A stretch of DNA of 64,000 bases from Gonatopus flavifemur (GCA_018340375.1 JAFFJZ010000051.1:124001-188000), one strand, 5' to 3'; positions 12,483-24,074 are shown, counted from the stretch's first letter. Notes: generated from the sequence alone by a model not told the origin. Made by a program: numbers and translations.

Positions 12483-15297
12483 TTAAATTTGACAAATAAG
12501 AGAAAGAGAATTTCTAAGATCAGAATGAGGTGAAAATAATCCAAGCACATCACTGTAAGAATTAGCTAGGATAGATATCCGATTCACCGGATCAGGATAA
12601 CCGTATCTCGGGTTATAAGAAATTGGATTGAACAATTTAGGGCCCCTTAATAAACGAGAAGGGACATTGAAACGTACAAGTCCAAGCAGTTGAGAGCAGC
12701 GAATTTTCCCATTAACAATTTTATACAAAAATGAGAAATCATTGAACAAACAACGTGATTCCAAGGAAGGCAAGTTAAGTAGAGCCATGATCAATGAGTA
12801 ATCATGACAAGTGACGCTCAACGGACGGCCTATCTGATAGGCAGCAAAACGCAGAAACTTATGCTAAACTCTTTCCAAGTCTGTACAATCCCGAATTAAA
12901 TGAGGACTCGAAATTTGAGACGCATATTCAAGATGAGGTCTAACTAAAGTACAATACAGTGTTCTAAGTGCAACAGGATCACGACATTCTTTACAAACGC
13001 GCTTGATGAATCCGAGAGATTTCATGGAAGTACCAACTATGTAATTGTAATGATCTGAGAAGTTGAAACGAGAGTCAAATGAAACTCCAAGATCACGAAC
13101 AGTATTTATAGGTGATAACAGAGAATGAGACAAGTTATAAGGTGAATAAATAGCATTTTCACCTCTATAAGATCTCATCACATGGCATTTACTGAGATTG
13201 AATGACATATTAGATAGCACACACCAAGATCGTAACCGATCAAAATCAGATTGCAGATTTTGAGCATCTCTGTAAGTTCTCATAATCATAAACAGTTTCA
13301 GGTCATCAGCAAAAATAAGATGTGTGCAGTACTTGAAAATCGTAGAGATATCATTAATGAAAATAATAAATAATAAAGAACCTAGATGTGGGCCTTGCGG
13401 TACACCTGAGGATACAAAAAATGAATCAGAAAAATATTGAGAGACACGAACTGATTGCGTACGATTCAGAATATAACTCTGTAACCACGACAAGAAATTG
13501 CTGCGAATACCTGAATTACTTAATTTATTTAACAATATATTATGATCAAGTCTGTCAAAAGCCTTTGAGAAGTCTGTATACATAGTATCCACTTGGGCAT
13601 TTTGATCAAGCGCAGAGGACACGACATGAGAAAAAATAGACAAGTTAGTTACGGTAGATTTTCCAGAAGTGAAGCCATGCTGGAAATCAGAAATTATATC
13701 AGAAAACAGTGGTGTTATTTTATCAGTGACTATGTCTTCAAAAATTTTCGGCATAACATTCATGATACTAATTGGTCTATAGTTTCTCACGTCAGAACGG
13801 TCCCCAGATTTGAAGATAGGAGTAATTAAGCTTGATTTCCATTGAGAAGGAAATATTCCAGAGGATAAAGAGCTGTTGAAGATCAACCACAAAGGCCGAG
13901 AAATGACGAACTTGCAAGATTTTAGAAAATTAGGAGGAATACCATCATCACCAGGACCGGAAGAAGTTTTCAAGGATGAGATTTTATTGAACACTCCACC
14001 GATATCGATGGATAAATCGGAAAGATTGACATTGAGAGTAGATTCTGGTAAATTACGAGAGAACAACGGGATAATTTTGATAAACTGATCTGAAATAAGA
14101 TGCAAATAAGTTCGAAATAGCAATACCAGTATTGCCAATAGTACCGTCTAAATGCATCACCAGGGGTATACCGTTCTGATTCCGCTTACTATCAACAAAG
14201 TTCCAAAAGCTTTTGACATTTGTAGGAATGGACCCTTGGACGTAATGAAGATGAGACAAGTAACATTAGCGAGTCAAAACTTTACATTGAGCTCGCAAGT
14301 GACTAAAGATTAGGTAATCTTCAAAGCAATTTGACTCTTTGTACCTATTGTGAGCAATTTTCTTTTGACGAATAAGTTTAATTAATTCCGAAGAAAACCA
14401 TTTTGGATAAGAACTATTCCTTAATACATACTTGGGTACGAATGAATCAACTGCATTATATAAATGAAGATACAAAAAATCAACAGCTTCAATAACATTA
14501 AGATTACGCAATTCATTGTCCCAGTTTATAGAACCTAAATATTCACAAATTGCACTGTACTTCGCCTTATTGAAATTATATTTGATGATTTTATTGGGGA
14601 CCAGTGAAACACTTTCACGTAGGTTGAGCTTAGATACAAGAGAAGGATGAAAGTTGTCACACGCGAGGAAAGGATCCAGAGCAATATTGACATCAATACG
14701 ATCGTTATCAGAAAAAATAAGATCAAGTATGTTACCATGAGAATTTCTGAAAGTATTAAGTTGGAACAAATTCAATTCATTGAAATATCCAAGAACATAT
14801 TGCGCAGAAGTCATTTCATTGAGAGTCGAACCAGGTGACACTGAGAAAGATAATTTGGAATCAATATTGCTGCAGAAAATATGAGGTAAATTGTAATCCC
14901 CGTATAAGTATAAGGAGTTAAAGTTCTCCTTGAGGAGGATTTCGCCAACGCTTTTACAATGGTCCAAGTATATTGAAGAATCCGAAGAAGGTGGAATGTA
15001 GACAGCCCCAAACAACAACAACAAAGAACCAAAATAAACTTTGACGTAAAGATGTTCAACTTTGGAATAAGAAGATGAGACGACACAGCTCCGATGGGTA
15101 TCCTTAACGGCGATTAAGACACCACCTCCCCGTGAAAATTGACTGGTGAGTCCGTTTCTATCCATACGATAAACTGCATAGCCATGTTAACCAATGTCAG
15201 AAGATAGAATATCCTCGCGCAACCAGGTTTCAGTGCAGATAATCATATCATAACATGGATCTGATATAGCAACAGAGCAATGAAGTTGATCAAGTTT
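12483..15297 (-). pseudogene. LINE ORF2 (endonuclease-RT), broken
   Basis: An N-terminal YYQNVRGLRTK and ICTETWLRED give the endonuclease start (about 15290-15190), followed by GDYNLPHI and an NLFASYF linker. The RT shows YRPISIMNV, FSKAFDRLDHN, SGVPQGPHLGSLLF and FADDLKLF. I count at least three in-frame stops (near 15188, 14266 and 12864) and one frameshift near 14060-14100. VPQGPHLG replaces the usual VPQGS-LGP order. The clade is jockey/CR1-like; I would not assign it more finely. Confidence 0.85.
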
Positions 15298-15809
15298 AGT
15301 TCTCAAGCCACGAACATTCTGATAATACACCAAAGGGTCGATTAAGCGTTCTTTCTTGGTGAGCAGGAACTATCCTAGGTATCCCATTGAAATAGCGAAT
15401 AGTCCTTGGAGGGTCATTTAGATTTTTCAACTCTTCACGTAAGTTCGACAGATGATTCCGTTGTTTCAAGGTACGATCTTGCGATATTCTAATTGAACCA
15501 TTGTACAACGATTTGTTACAAAGAATCTCAATGGGTATGTTCCGTGATGCAAATGTGACACAGATCGGACGAGTTTTAGAAGACTCCTTCTTTTTACCGA
15601 TACGACGAATCTGCACATTGTCGTAAGTATCAGGTCTGATTTTTTGGAGAAGATCAGTAACTATAACATGATCAGGAGACCCATCCCTCGAAGATTCTTC
15701 AACGTTGAAGAGAAGAATGTTACATGCTCTTCGATGTCGTTCATTCAGCTCATCTATCAAATCTTCCTTATTGTAGAAACCTTGTGAAGAAGAAGGGACA
15801 GACGATTCC
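15296..15809 (-). pseudogene. LINE ORF1 fragment (RNA-binding protein remnant)
   Basis: About 171 codons remain, including RRACNILLFNVEESS, RPICVTFASRN and DRTLKQRNHLSNLREELKN. These are typical of the C-terminal half of insect LINE ORF1 proteins. No start codon or N-terminal region is present because the element is truncated at 15809. It lies directly upstream of the ORF2 remains. Confidence 0.65.
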
Positions 15810-16081
15810 AATTTTATGTTTATTAATTCATTTATTTTTCATATAAATTGATGAAAATTAATATAAGTATAGATATTTTTGTGAAGCTTCGTCAAACCTT
15901 TGATGAACCTTCAGCGAACGTTCCATCTATGTTTCTTGAATGTATTTCGAAGCGGACATTTCAACGTCCGTAGAACCTTTGCCAAACGTTTGTGAATCTA
16001 AAAGTTAGCTCTAATGAACCTTCGACCCGATTTATACACATCTGATCTGAACGTTCGCTGAAGCTTCATGTTCTCTTCGGG

Positions 16082-17043
16082 ATATACATACTCTTACCTG
16101 CATACGAAACTTATACACGCACGTAATTTATGTACAAGGGACGATAGTGGAGGATCCGAAACACCGACCCTTACTCATACAGATATTACGGTACATACAT
16201 GTGAACATGTGATATGTATATGCTTTCACATGTGCAAACTATTATGTCTGTGTGAGAAAGGTTGGCGTTTCGGATCTGTCACCACCAGTGAACTCTATAA
16301 TATCCTGGAATGTGCACTTTCCCAATTTCCTATAATATGGTCTGTGATGGGACGATCCAATACCCATGCACAAAGGCGCAAGTAGTGTTGATCACCTCCA
16401 CGACTCCCCGTTGTGGATATGATCAAGTCCGTAAGCCCCTGAAATATATTGATAAAGAGGCAGTTACTCGTTCACGATAGTGTTGGAGGGATCCAAGGAA
16501 AAAGGGAGAGCTCAGGGAGAGGGGGTGGGTTGTATTAAACTCAATTGATTGACCAACTTCAAAGCTAAGTTGAACACGTGTTTGTATTTGACTGGCTGTT
16601 TAATTCCGCAATGTGCGCACAGCAATGTGGAGAGAAGAATATAAACAATTAATCAAAGTTCATAAACTAATAGGGGGAACATAGGGGAATGAGAAAGATA
16701 TGGAGGACGTGACTACGAGGAGATTTCCTATACGGGCAAAGCCGTTTACATCAACCAAGTAAGGGAAGGATCCAAGGAAACCACGACCATGAAAATTTGT
16801 TCGAGGAAGGACAGGAATGCACGACAGGGTTGAGCTATTTTACAAACGTAAAGGATGGAGGGAAAATCAAGAAAAAGGGAACACGTGGAGGATGCCACGC
16901 GAAGAGATACAATTACCACGAAACTGTCAAAGATAACCTACTGGGACTTCCACACTGGAAACTTTGGCAGATACGAATTTCCTTACACGGAAAATTAAAT
17001 CTGGGCCCCTATGGCACCACACACTCACTGTATCGAATTTTCT
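16082..17043. other. No gene seen; unassigned repeat-rich DNA
   Basis: Only short open frames without recognisable domains occur here. A ~45-base stretch near 16280-16330 (CCAGTGAACTCTATAATA) recurs in diverged form near 41703-41740 and 45525-45575 in the opposite orientation. It is probably part of an unrecognised repeat. Confidence 0.4.
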
Positions 17044-17151
17044 GGAGCTTTCCGAAGTGTGTGATCCGAGGCGTCAGGGGCGTGGAATGAACCAATAGGA
17101 ATCTGTGGTTCACGCCCCAGATGCCCCGGGCCAAACACTTCGGAAAGCTCC
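17044..17151. mobile_element. GGAGCTTTCCGAA MITE, copy 1 (TCT duplication)
   Basis: This 108-bp palindromic element starts GGAGCTTTCCGAAGTGT and ends with the inverse ACACTTCGGAAAGCTCC. It is flanked by TCT on both sides. The interior holds GGGGCGTGGAATGAACCAAT and its inverse partner. The 3-bp duplication would suit PIF/Harbinger or CACTA-type mobilisers; no transposase is nearby. Confidence 0.8.
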
Positions 17152-17154
17152 TCT

Positions 17155-17381
17155 TTCACAAAAACAGTTCCTTGAGAACTTCGCGGTCGCTCGGTCACAC
17201 AAGTGACAGGTAACATGGCCACTTCCTCCTTCTTCACCAACGGGTCAGTTCGTAAAATAACTCTTTGAACTCCGTCGGTGACTTTCCGTTAGAGCTCATC
17301 CTTTTGAGCTCTTTTATGAGTCCTGGTGACAGTGGTCTCTGAATAATTGTTGAGTCAGTGTGTGTATGTGCGTGGTGAGGG
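17155..17381. other. Short spacer, nothing recognised
   Basis: Lies between two MITEs. No frame, RNA or repeat that I can name. Confidence 0.3.
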
Positions 17382-17528
17382 CAGTGATGCCAGTATTCCC
17401 TAAAAAAATCTTCAGATTTTTTGGCATTGGTCATTTCTTTCCAAATTGAGAACATGATTGGACGGTTATACAAGAAATAACCAATCATCAGATGCTAAAG
17501 ATTTTTCTAGGGAATACTGGCAACGCTG
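17382..17528. mobile_element. hAT-like MITE CAGTGATGCCAGTATT
   Basis: The left end CAGTGATGCCAGTATTCCC and the inverse right end GGGAATACTGGCAACGCTG define a 147-bp element. The flanking 8-mers GGTGAGGG and AGCGAGGG agree at six of eight positions, as expected for an aged hAT duplication. It has no coding capacity. Confidence 0.7.
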
Positions 17529-17933
17529 AGCGAGGGTTCTCCGGGAGCGGGTGTCTCCGTACTCTTCTAATCCCGGCGGGACCGGGTGAATGGGCACGAA
17601 ATGGTCGGGTTGGTCCCTTCCGCTCGTCCTTCCACGGGGTGGCATCTTCGAAAACGACGCATTCTATGCTCCTCTCTCTCGGAGACCAGGGGTTGAAAAG
17701 AGAAAGCGATATTGACGGGTTGCTCCTGGCTCCCTGACAGGTTGTCGAGAGAGGAACGGCCGGAATGGTTCCGGGGTCGTCTCCTGGCGTTGAATCAATG
17801 CTTCCTTGAACTCGTGGTATAGGTGGCACTGTCTCCTTGGGACGGCAACCTCAACCAAGCATAGAGAGGACATAGATCAAAGAAGGATGGGAATTGTCAA
17901 AAAGAGGGTACGTGTTCCTCATAGGAGCTTTCC
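17529..17933. other. GC-richer stretch without a recognised gene
   Basis: Overlapping open frames on both strands (up to ~113 codons on the minus strand) are proline- and arginine-rich without a family signature. Base composition is clearly higher in GC than the neighbours. It could be an old host exon or a GC-rich element; I cannot tell. Confidence 0.3.
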
Positions 17934-18031
17934 GAACTGTGTGACCCGGGGAGTCAGGGGCGTGGAATGAACCAATAGGAATCCGTAGTTCACGCCCCAG
18001 AAGCCCCGGGTCAAACACTTCGGAAAGCTCC
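17934..18031. mobile_element. GGAGCTTTCCGAA MITE, copy 2 (ATA duplication)
   Basis: The same ends and the same GGGGCGTGGAATGAACCAAT core as 17044-17151, with a few differences. It is flanked by ATA on both sides (17931-17933, 18032-18034), confirming a 3-bp target duplication for the family. Confidence 0.8.
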
Positions 18032-18034
18032 ATA

Positions 18035-18330
18035 ATCGTAAGAGCGAGCGACAACTTTGTTTTTATACGCGAACCAATGTGTTCTGAAAATATACGGGTC
18101 AATTTCCCGGGGATCGTGAGTGGTGCCATCTCGCGACTCTTTATGTGACGATATATCACGTCACAGTTACGGTCAGAAAACAATCTGAAAGAGGGTAAGG
18201 GAGCACTGAAAAATTGGGACAGGGTATTTCTTTCTTATTACATACTGTTCGAAAAGAGGAAGGGAAAAAATTGGGTGAGTTTCACTTTCTCTCGCTCATG
18301 CAATCAACTATACCATTCTGACCCAGGGTA
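18035..18330. other. Spacer, nothing recognised
   Basis: AT-rich sequence with no frame or repeat that I can assign. Confidence 0.3.
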
Positions 18331-18462
18331 AAGAGTTGCCAGACAAAAAGCGCCAACTCCAGTGATTGGCTGTTTCTTATGTGACTGACCATTCATATTT
18401 CCGGTTCTCAAAGAAATCACCAATCAAAGAGAAGTTGACGCTTTTTGCTGGCAACTCTGCGG
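18331..18462. mobile_element. AGAGTTGCCAG palindromic MITE, 7-bp duplication
   Basis: Arms AAGAGTTGCCAGACAAAAAG and CTTTTTGCTGGCAACTCTG are inverse copies around GTGATTGG/CCAATC. CAGGGTA flanks both sides (18324-18330 and 18463-18469). The TTGCCAG end and duplication length suggest a hAT relative. Confidence 0.65.
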
Positions 18463-18469
18463 CAGGGTA

Positions 18470-18693
18470 CACAACCCTCAAGTAGGGAGAAAGTTCCCCG
18501 TAGTTCACTATCCACACAACCAGGCGCCGCTAGTGTGCCTGGCTTGATTTCCCTCTCTCTAATTCAAAATCAGAGACGCTATGTTCACGATGCCGCTGGC
18601 TCGTGGACTATGTGCCAATAATCACCGATTCAATTTCTGTAATTTGAAGTTGAATAAACTGATTGAATTGAATGATGCCGCTGCCAGTGGGGT
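18470..18693. other. Spacer sharing a short repeat with 41510-41562
   Basis: GTAGTTCACTATCCACAC and GGCGCCGCTAGTGTGCCTGG occur here. Their reverse complements occur near 41515-41562, so this is another dispersed repeat. No gene is seen. Confidence 0.4.
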
Positions 18694-19706
18694 CAGTGAT
18701 GCCAGCATTTAGTCGACCGAGTCGATTTACCCTCTCCATCGGACCATTTTTCGTCCCCACCACTCCAGCCGGGTGCACGCACACATTGAAACCCGTATTC
18801 ATGTGATTCGGAAGCGGTCGGGTCACTTCGAGTCGGCTTGGACAATCGAGAGAGAACCAATTATCCGTCGGTCTTTTCCCTCTCAATATGTTTTGCGATC
18901 GGCTAACTCCGTGCAAGATCGAAAAATGTTTAGAGCCCACGCGGTCGACTTACCAAAAAGTTTCACCGCTTTTTCTTTCCCAAGCGACAATTTTATTGTA
19001 ATCATTATCGAACAGACTTACCCGGCGCCCCGGGCAATTCTCGGCCGGGGCCCTTCGATATTTGTTTTTTTTTTCAATTGAAGAGCCAGTTCGATACTGA
19101 TTATTAAATTATCACGATAAAATATAGATTTGATGCATCTCATCATTCAATTGGATGAAATTTGATATGAGTAGATAATTTTTCAATTATTATTTATTTT
19201 TCATGAATTTTAGAAGATTATTGGTTCTTCTTATGACTGATGATGGAGCTTTCAAGAACACCTGTATGTATTCTATGAAAATTTTTTCATAGTTACACAT
19301 TTTTAATAATTTTTTTAAATCTTGATAATTTTCCAATGAATTTTATTAGAATTGTCAATCAATCGATGGTTGAAAGATTCTCGGATAGTTTGAGGATCTA
19401 TGATAAATATCCTGCGGTGAATTCCATAATTTTTCCTGATGAAATAATTATTCAGGAATCACTATGATATTCCAATGAGGATAATCAAATCGACATCGAT
19501 TATCAGATGAAATAAGAATAAGACTGATGAAAATCAGATGAAAGAATAAGACTGAATATTCAATTAATTGGGTGCAAATTATTTTCAATAAACTGAATAA
19601 TTAGATTTGAGCATTCAAATTGATATTTCATCATTTCACACACTTTTAGTCTCTTTCCTTCGCTGTATCACTTCATAGAGGTGATATGTGGTTGCCAATA
19701 CTATAA

Positions 19707-19782
19707 GAACCCGTAGCCTAGCGGCAAAAGACATGGTTCTTGCGAAGGAACGGTCGAGTTCGATTCCGCGTGGAGACATTGC
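19707..19782 (+). other. tRNA-like sequence in left arm
   Basis: GAACCCGTAGCCTAGCGGC provides an A-box-like D arm, a short stem around TTGCGAAG stands in the anticodon position, and GAGTTCGATTCC is a B box. T-stem pairing is poor, so it is a tRNA-derived fossil. It may have supplied a pol III promoter to the element. Confidence 0.5.
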
Positions 19783-19950
19783 ATTTTTTTGTCATTTCTC
19801 TGGTGAACAATTCAATTTCACTTCCAATTATTATTTTTTATGTCATTACATCGTCATTTTATTGATATCCTCAATGTTTCAAAATGCACTCGCGGATTTG
19901 ACCAAGTACTGGTTCGAGTCGATTGAAAATTTCCCAAATATTCGTGTCCG

Positions 19951-20397
19951 TGAGATGTAGATCGGCCGATTCAAAATCTTCTGAGAAGAAAAGTCAATAT
20001 CACTTCGGAGGAACGTTTTTGAAAAAGCGTACTTGCGAGTTCCATCAAAGCCTTTGGCAATTTGATGACAAAATTCCAAAAATTCGTGTGTATAGAATAA
20101 AGACCGATCGATCCGAAATGTTCTGGAATGCAATATGTCCAGCACTTAAGGGAAATGTTCTCAAAAGAGGTTACTTGCAAATTCCATCGAACCCTTTGAG
20201 AATTTGATGAAAAAATTCCAAAAATTCGTCTCTGTGGAATAAAGACCGATCGATCCCAGATGTTCTGAAATGAAGAATGAACAGCAGTTCACAGAAATGT
20301 TTTTAGAAGAGTTTACTTGCAAATTTCATCGAACCCTTTGACAAATTGATGAAAAATTTCAAAAATTTGTCTCCGTGGAATATAGACCGATCGATTC
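19951..20397 (+). repeat. ~142-bp tandem repeat, left arm part 1
   Basis: Units are marked by GACCGATCGAT at 20101, 20244 and 20385 (spacing 143 and 141). Two unit types alternate, one with CTTCTGAGAAGAAAA-like text and one with GTTCTGAAATGAAG. The array continues at 23351 after the CAGGG insertion. Confidence 0.8.
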
Positions 20398-20732
20398 CAG
20401 GGTTCCCCCAAAATTTGAAGAGTCATTCTCCCTGACTTTTCCTGACTTTCACTGACCATGTTCAAAATTTCCCCTGACTCTCAAATAAGTATACCCAGAT
20501 AGTACACAAGTTGCTTCGAAGTGTACCAAACCAATCAATTTGTTTCTATAACTGGAAATAGCAAATCCGAAATACTTGGAGCAAGTTGGGGTAACTTAGG
20601 GCGCCACTAAGCAAACTCAGCTTATAAATGAAATTGTGGAATTGTCATGATTTATGATGGAATATTGTTACAATTTACCAGTATATCTCATCGTCGACAA
20701 ATTCCTTTGAATATGAGTATGATAAGTGCATA

Positions 20733-22047
20733 CATTCTGTCAAAAAAGTATCGGGAATTCTTGAATAAAACACAAAATATTTTTTATTCTTCCAAATCTA
20801 TTGTATCGCCTTCAAAGTAGTCCCCTCCCGGAATGATACATTTATGCCAACGAACAATCCAATCATCACAACATTTCTTATACGCTTTTTCCGGAATCGA
20901 TTTCAGTTCTCGCCGTGAATTCTCTTTAATATCTTCTATCGATTCAAAACGGGTGCCTCGAAGTGGTAATTCAAGATTTGGAAACAGAAAAAAGTCGGCT
21001 GGAGCCAGATCAGGTGAATACGGTAGCTGTTCGATGATATTTGTTGAGTTTTTGGCCAAAAATTGGTTCACAATGGAAGCCTTGTGCGATGGTGCATTAT
21101 CGTGATGCAAAATCCATGAATTTTCTTTCCACAAATCTGGCCTTTTTCGACGAATTTGCTCTCTTAAACGCCGCATAACGCTTAGATGATATTCTTTATT
21201 CACCGTCTGACCTTCTGGCAAGAATTCCGAATGGGCAACACCGCGATAATAAAAAAACACAGTCAACATCACCTTCACTTTTCGGCTTTGGCGTGGCTTC
21301 TTCGGTTTCGGCTCAGCTAGAAGCCGCCACTCCGGAGCTTGTTGACTGGTTTGCATGTCATATTCGTAAACCCATGTCTCATCACCTGTTATAATGCGTA
21401 TTATGAATGTGGGGTCGAAATTGACTCGTTCTAGCATGTCTTCAGCGACCTGTACGCGATTCAGTTTTTGAAGAAACTTCAAGTCTTTCAGAACTCATCG
21501 AGCGGCAACGCGTTTCATGTCCAAACAATCATGTAAAATAGTACGAACTGATTCGTAAGACACATAAAGTTCACCTCCTATCTCTCTCAAACTTGAGTGA
21601 CGATTTTCAGTCACCATTTCCTTCACTTTATCGATATTGACTTCAGTTACAGACGTCGATGGACGACCAGAGCGAGGCAAATCTTCCACCACATCTCGAC
21701 CACTTTTAAATGCACTGTACCGCTCATATGCACGTGTTTTTGATAGAGTCAATTCACCGTAAGCCTTCTCCAACATTTTCAGTGATTCGGCACACGAAAT
21801 TCCATTTGCAACGCAAAATTGAAAACAAATTCTTTGTTCAATCTTTGTATCCATTGTGACAATCGCGGAACACACTTGAGAGAACTGAAAAGATCGAGCA
21901 CTATAAACAAACTGAATGACAGATGACAGTCGAACTCCGCGTCAATAAACAGGACGAATGTACCAACTTAACAACAAAAAGAATGTTGACAAGCCCGTTA
22001 GCCGCACTTTTTAAATGATCAATTCCCGGTACTTTTTTGACAGGATG
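20733..22047 (-). mobile_element. Mariner element A, complete ends
   Basis: A 1315-bp element with inverse ends CATTCTGTCAAAAAAGTA (left) and TACTTTTTTGACAGGATG (right, plus-strand reading), flanked by TA on both sides (20731-20732, 22048-22049). It carries one transposase gene on the minus strand and sits inside the CAGGG element. Confidence 0.92.
20784..21854 (-). pseudogene. Mariner transposase A, one stop codon
   Basis: The frame of about 356 codons starts MDTKIEQRICFQF, preferred over an upstream start because mariner proteins begin this way. An N-terminal HTH region (SLREIGGELYVSYESVRTIL) is followed by the catalytic domain with ITGDETWVY, HHDNAPSHKA and YSPDLAPADFFLF, giving all three aspartates of the DD34D triad. 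A single in-frame TGA at 21495-21497, just after RVAAR in the linker, interrupts an otherwise full-length protein. The enzyme would bind the element's ends and cut and paste at TA. Confidence 0.92.
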
Positions 22048-22325
22048 TATATGTATACTTCCCTATCCATATAATGGTATCAAGGGCGTATTCAGAAACT
22101 CACGATCCTCCTTTGAGGGGACTCGAGCATAAGGATGTGGGGGACGGAAAAATTCAAATTCGTCAATGTTTGGAGGTTAAAATTTTACAATTTTATTTTT
22201 GAGCCTTCAGAAATCACTTAGCCATTCAAGGTTTGCGGCGATGTGGAATTCTAGGCATGTAATTTATGATAATTCACATCAAGTAAGGTAGTGAATTTTT
22301 GGATATTCCCTTGAATGGTATTACA

Positions 22326-22568
22326 CACGGAGAAAAGTATATGGGATTGATGACCATTTACTCTAATTCTCGTCGCAACTTTAAAACAGGAATTGAGTGA
22401 CGACGCGCGATTTGGTGATCATTACGATGTTAACCTATTGTTTCCATGGTAACGTGAACAGTTTATCGCATTGACTCCGATTTTGAATGGTACTTGTGAC
22501 AATTTTAAAATATCTGTCACCAAATTACTATTCTTCATAGTAACCATGACCGTATACTTTTCACCGTG
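22326..22568. mobile_element. CACGGAGAAAA-ended MITE 1
   Basis: The ends CACGGAGAAAAGTATA and TATACTTTTCACCGTG are inverse; CA flanks both sides. The interior is symmetrical (TTACTCTAATTC, GATTTGGTGATCA against CACCAAATTACTA). No frame. Confidence 0.6.
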
Positions 22569-22574
22569 CACTTC

Positions 22575-22745
22575 ACTCTAAAAAATTTGGTAGTGTTAGG
22601 TAAAGTCCACTCCGGATGGTGTTGTTTCAACACCTGACGGTGTTATTTCGACACCGTATGGTGTCATTCTAATACCATTTGGAATTATTTCAACACTGAA
22701 TTCCGGAGTGGGCTTTTATAGAATCCGCGCAGTGTTAATTCTGAC
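22575..22745. repeat. Tandem palindromic units GGTGTTATTTCAACACC
   Basis: Four ~23-bp units, each a small palindrome of the type GGTGT..TT..ACACC, lie in a row at about 22616-22700. They are bracketed by inverse CCACTCCGGA and TCCGGAGTGG. It looks like the interior of another short foldback element. Confidence 0.6.
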
Positions 22746-22924
22746 ATCGCTTTTCTTACAGTATTTTGAGACGTTTGGAGGTGATCTACGGATTGAAATG
22801 AAATAAGCACAGTCAATAGATCAATTGTGAATACTTATTCTCCTGACATCGCGTTTTGAACCAAACCAAAGGAATGGTATTTGCAAACAAAATCGCAAGG
22901 CAATTCAATGAAATTTATACTTCA

Positions 22925-23192
22925 CCCATACAGCACAAGAGTTCCCGTTATGCTCATGAATATGTATTTATTATGAATATTTTGAATTCAAAACGAACTC
23001 TTGATGAATAACTTAATGTTCAGAAAGAATTCGTATCAAGACTCCATAATGAATTCTGCGTGCATTCAATGCATTTTAATTTTGACTTCATTGAATTCTC
23101 ATTGAATTCATTATTGGTTGCATAACGGCGGCTATTCAGAGAGTCTTCGGGAAGTCTTTATGAATTCAAATTGATCATTCGTGCTGGCTGGG
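22925..23192. mobile_element. CCCAnACAGCAC-ended element 4
   Basis: The ends are CCCATACAGCAC and GTGCTGGCTGGG. The interior iterates GAATTC-centred words (TGAATTCTCATTGAATTC). The flanks are CA and TA, one mismatch from a 2-bp duplication. A homologous copy lies at 49631-49882, inside the second copy of the surrounding CAGGG element, so the two share one insertion event. Confidence 0.6.
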
Positions 23193-23350
23193 TAAAAAAT
23201 ACACAAATGGACCTTGAAAATTTTCTGCTGGAATCGAATGTTCCAATTTTCCCTGACTTTTTATAAATTTCAATGGATTTCCCTGACTAATGGAGCATTT
23301 TGCAAACGTTCCCTGACTTTCCCTGACTTTCAATGTTTGAGGGGGCCCTG

Positions 23351-23960
23351 GATTCGGAACCTTCTGCAAAGAAAAAACAATATCACTGCAGAAGAACGTT
23401 TTGAATGAAGCGTACTCGCGAATTCCATCAAAGTTTTCGGCAATTTGATGACAAAATTTCAAAAATTCGTCTCTATGGAATGAAGACCGATCGATACGAA
23501 ATGTTCTGAAATGGAGAATGAACAGCAGTTGAGAGAAATGTTTCTAGAAGAGTTTACTTGCAAATTTGATCAAACCCTCTGACAAATTGATGAAAAAATT
23601 CCAAAAATTTGTCTTCGTGGGATATAGACCGATCGATTCGAGATCTTCTGAGGAGAAAGATGAATATCACTCCGGAGGAACGTTTCGAAGAAGCGTACTT
23701 GCGAATTCCATCAAAGCCTTTGGCAATTTGATGACAAAATGCCAACAATTCGTCTGTATGGAATAAAGACCGATCGATCCGAAATGGAACATGTCCAGCA
23801 CTTTAGAGAAATGTTCTTAAAAGAGGTTACTCGCAAATTTCATCGAACCCTTTGACAAATTGATGAAAAATTTCAAAAATTTGTCTCCGTGGAATATAGA
23901 CCGATCGATCCAAAATGTTCTGAAATGAAGAATGAACACCACTTCGGAGGAATGTTTTCA
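23351..23960 (+). repeat. ~142-bp tandem repeat, left arm part 2
   Basis: GACCGATCGAT markers at 23485, 23627, 23768 and 23899 give spacings of 142, 141 and 131. It is the continuation of 19951-20397 beyond the inserted CAGGG element. Confidence 0.8.
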
Positions 23961-24074
23961 AGAAGCGCGTAAGTGACATTATGTCATTATAGTATAGAAC
24001 TGATGTCAAACACACCAATTGTATTGAACTTCATCCGGATTCCGATACGCTGCACCCAGGGAAGCTTCACATCA

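Larger units (their letters stand above)
12291..15809 (-). mobile_element. Jockey/CR1-like LINE, antisense, defective
   Basis: Read on the minus strand it has an ORF1 remnant, endonuclease, reverse transcriptase, C-terminal region, a 3' UTR and a tail of AAATA repeats (at about 12291-12315 on the plus strand). It sits in the AT-rich centre of the foldback MITE, with AATTTAT/AATTTTAT at the junctions as a probable target duplication. ORF1 is 5'-truncated and ORF2 is broken several times, so the copy is dead. Confidence 0.85.
9800..16081. mobile_element. CCCGAAGAGAAC foldback MITE split by two LINE insertions
   Basis: Three blocks of the MITE (9800-9886, about 12126-12290, 15811-16081) line up end to end with the intact copy at 8858-9358. 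The gaps are filled by an RTE LINE and by an antisense jockey/CR1-like LINE. The host MITE is flanked by ATA on both sides (9797-9799 and 16082-16084). The nesting order is therefore clear: MITE first, LINEs later. Confidence 0.8.
20398..23350. mobile_element. CAGGG...CCCTG element with 5-bp duplication GATTC
   Basis: The left end CAGGGTTCCCCCAAA and right end GAGGGGGCCCTG are inverse, followed inward by iterated CCCTGACTTTTCC / GGAAAAGTCAGGG words. GATTC flanks both sides exactly and restores an uninterrupted tandem-repeat unit when removed. It contains a mariner, a CACGGAG MITE and a CCCAnACAGCAC element. A second, partial copy lies inverted at 49466-49990. Ends suggest hAT, where 5-bp duplications are known for some groups; no transposase is left. 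Confidence 0.75.

Noticed and set aside
17488..17829. 113-codon minus-strand frame, proline/arginine-rich
   Set aside because: No family signature, no start context, and an equally open frame on the other strand; GC-rich sequence easily gives such frames.
18694..18697. GGGT at both edges of the 10.8-kb element as a firm target duplication
   Set aside because: Only 4 bases match and the 8-base flanks (AGTGGGGT and GGGTGGCG) do not align, so it is kept only as a weak hint.
19707..19782. Functional tRNA gene
   Set aside because: A and B boxes are present, but T-stem and acceptor pairing are poor and a mirrored copy sits in the other arm of a mobile element.
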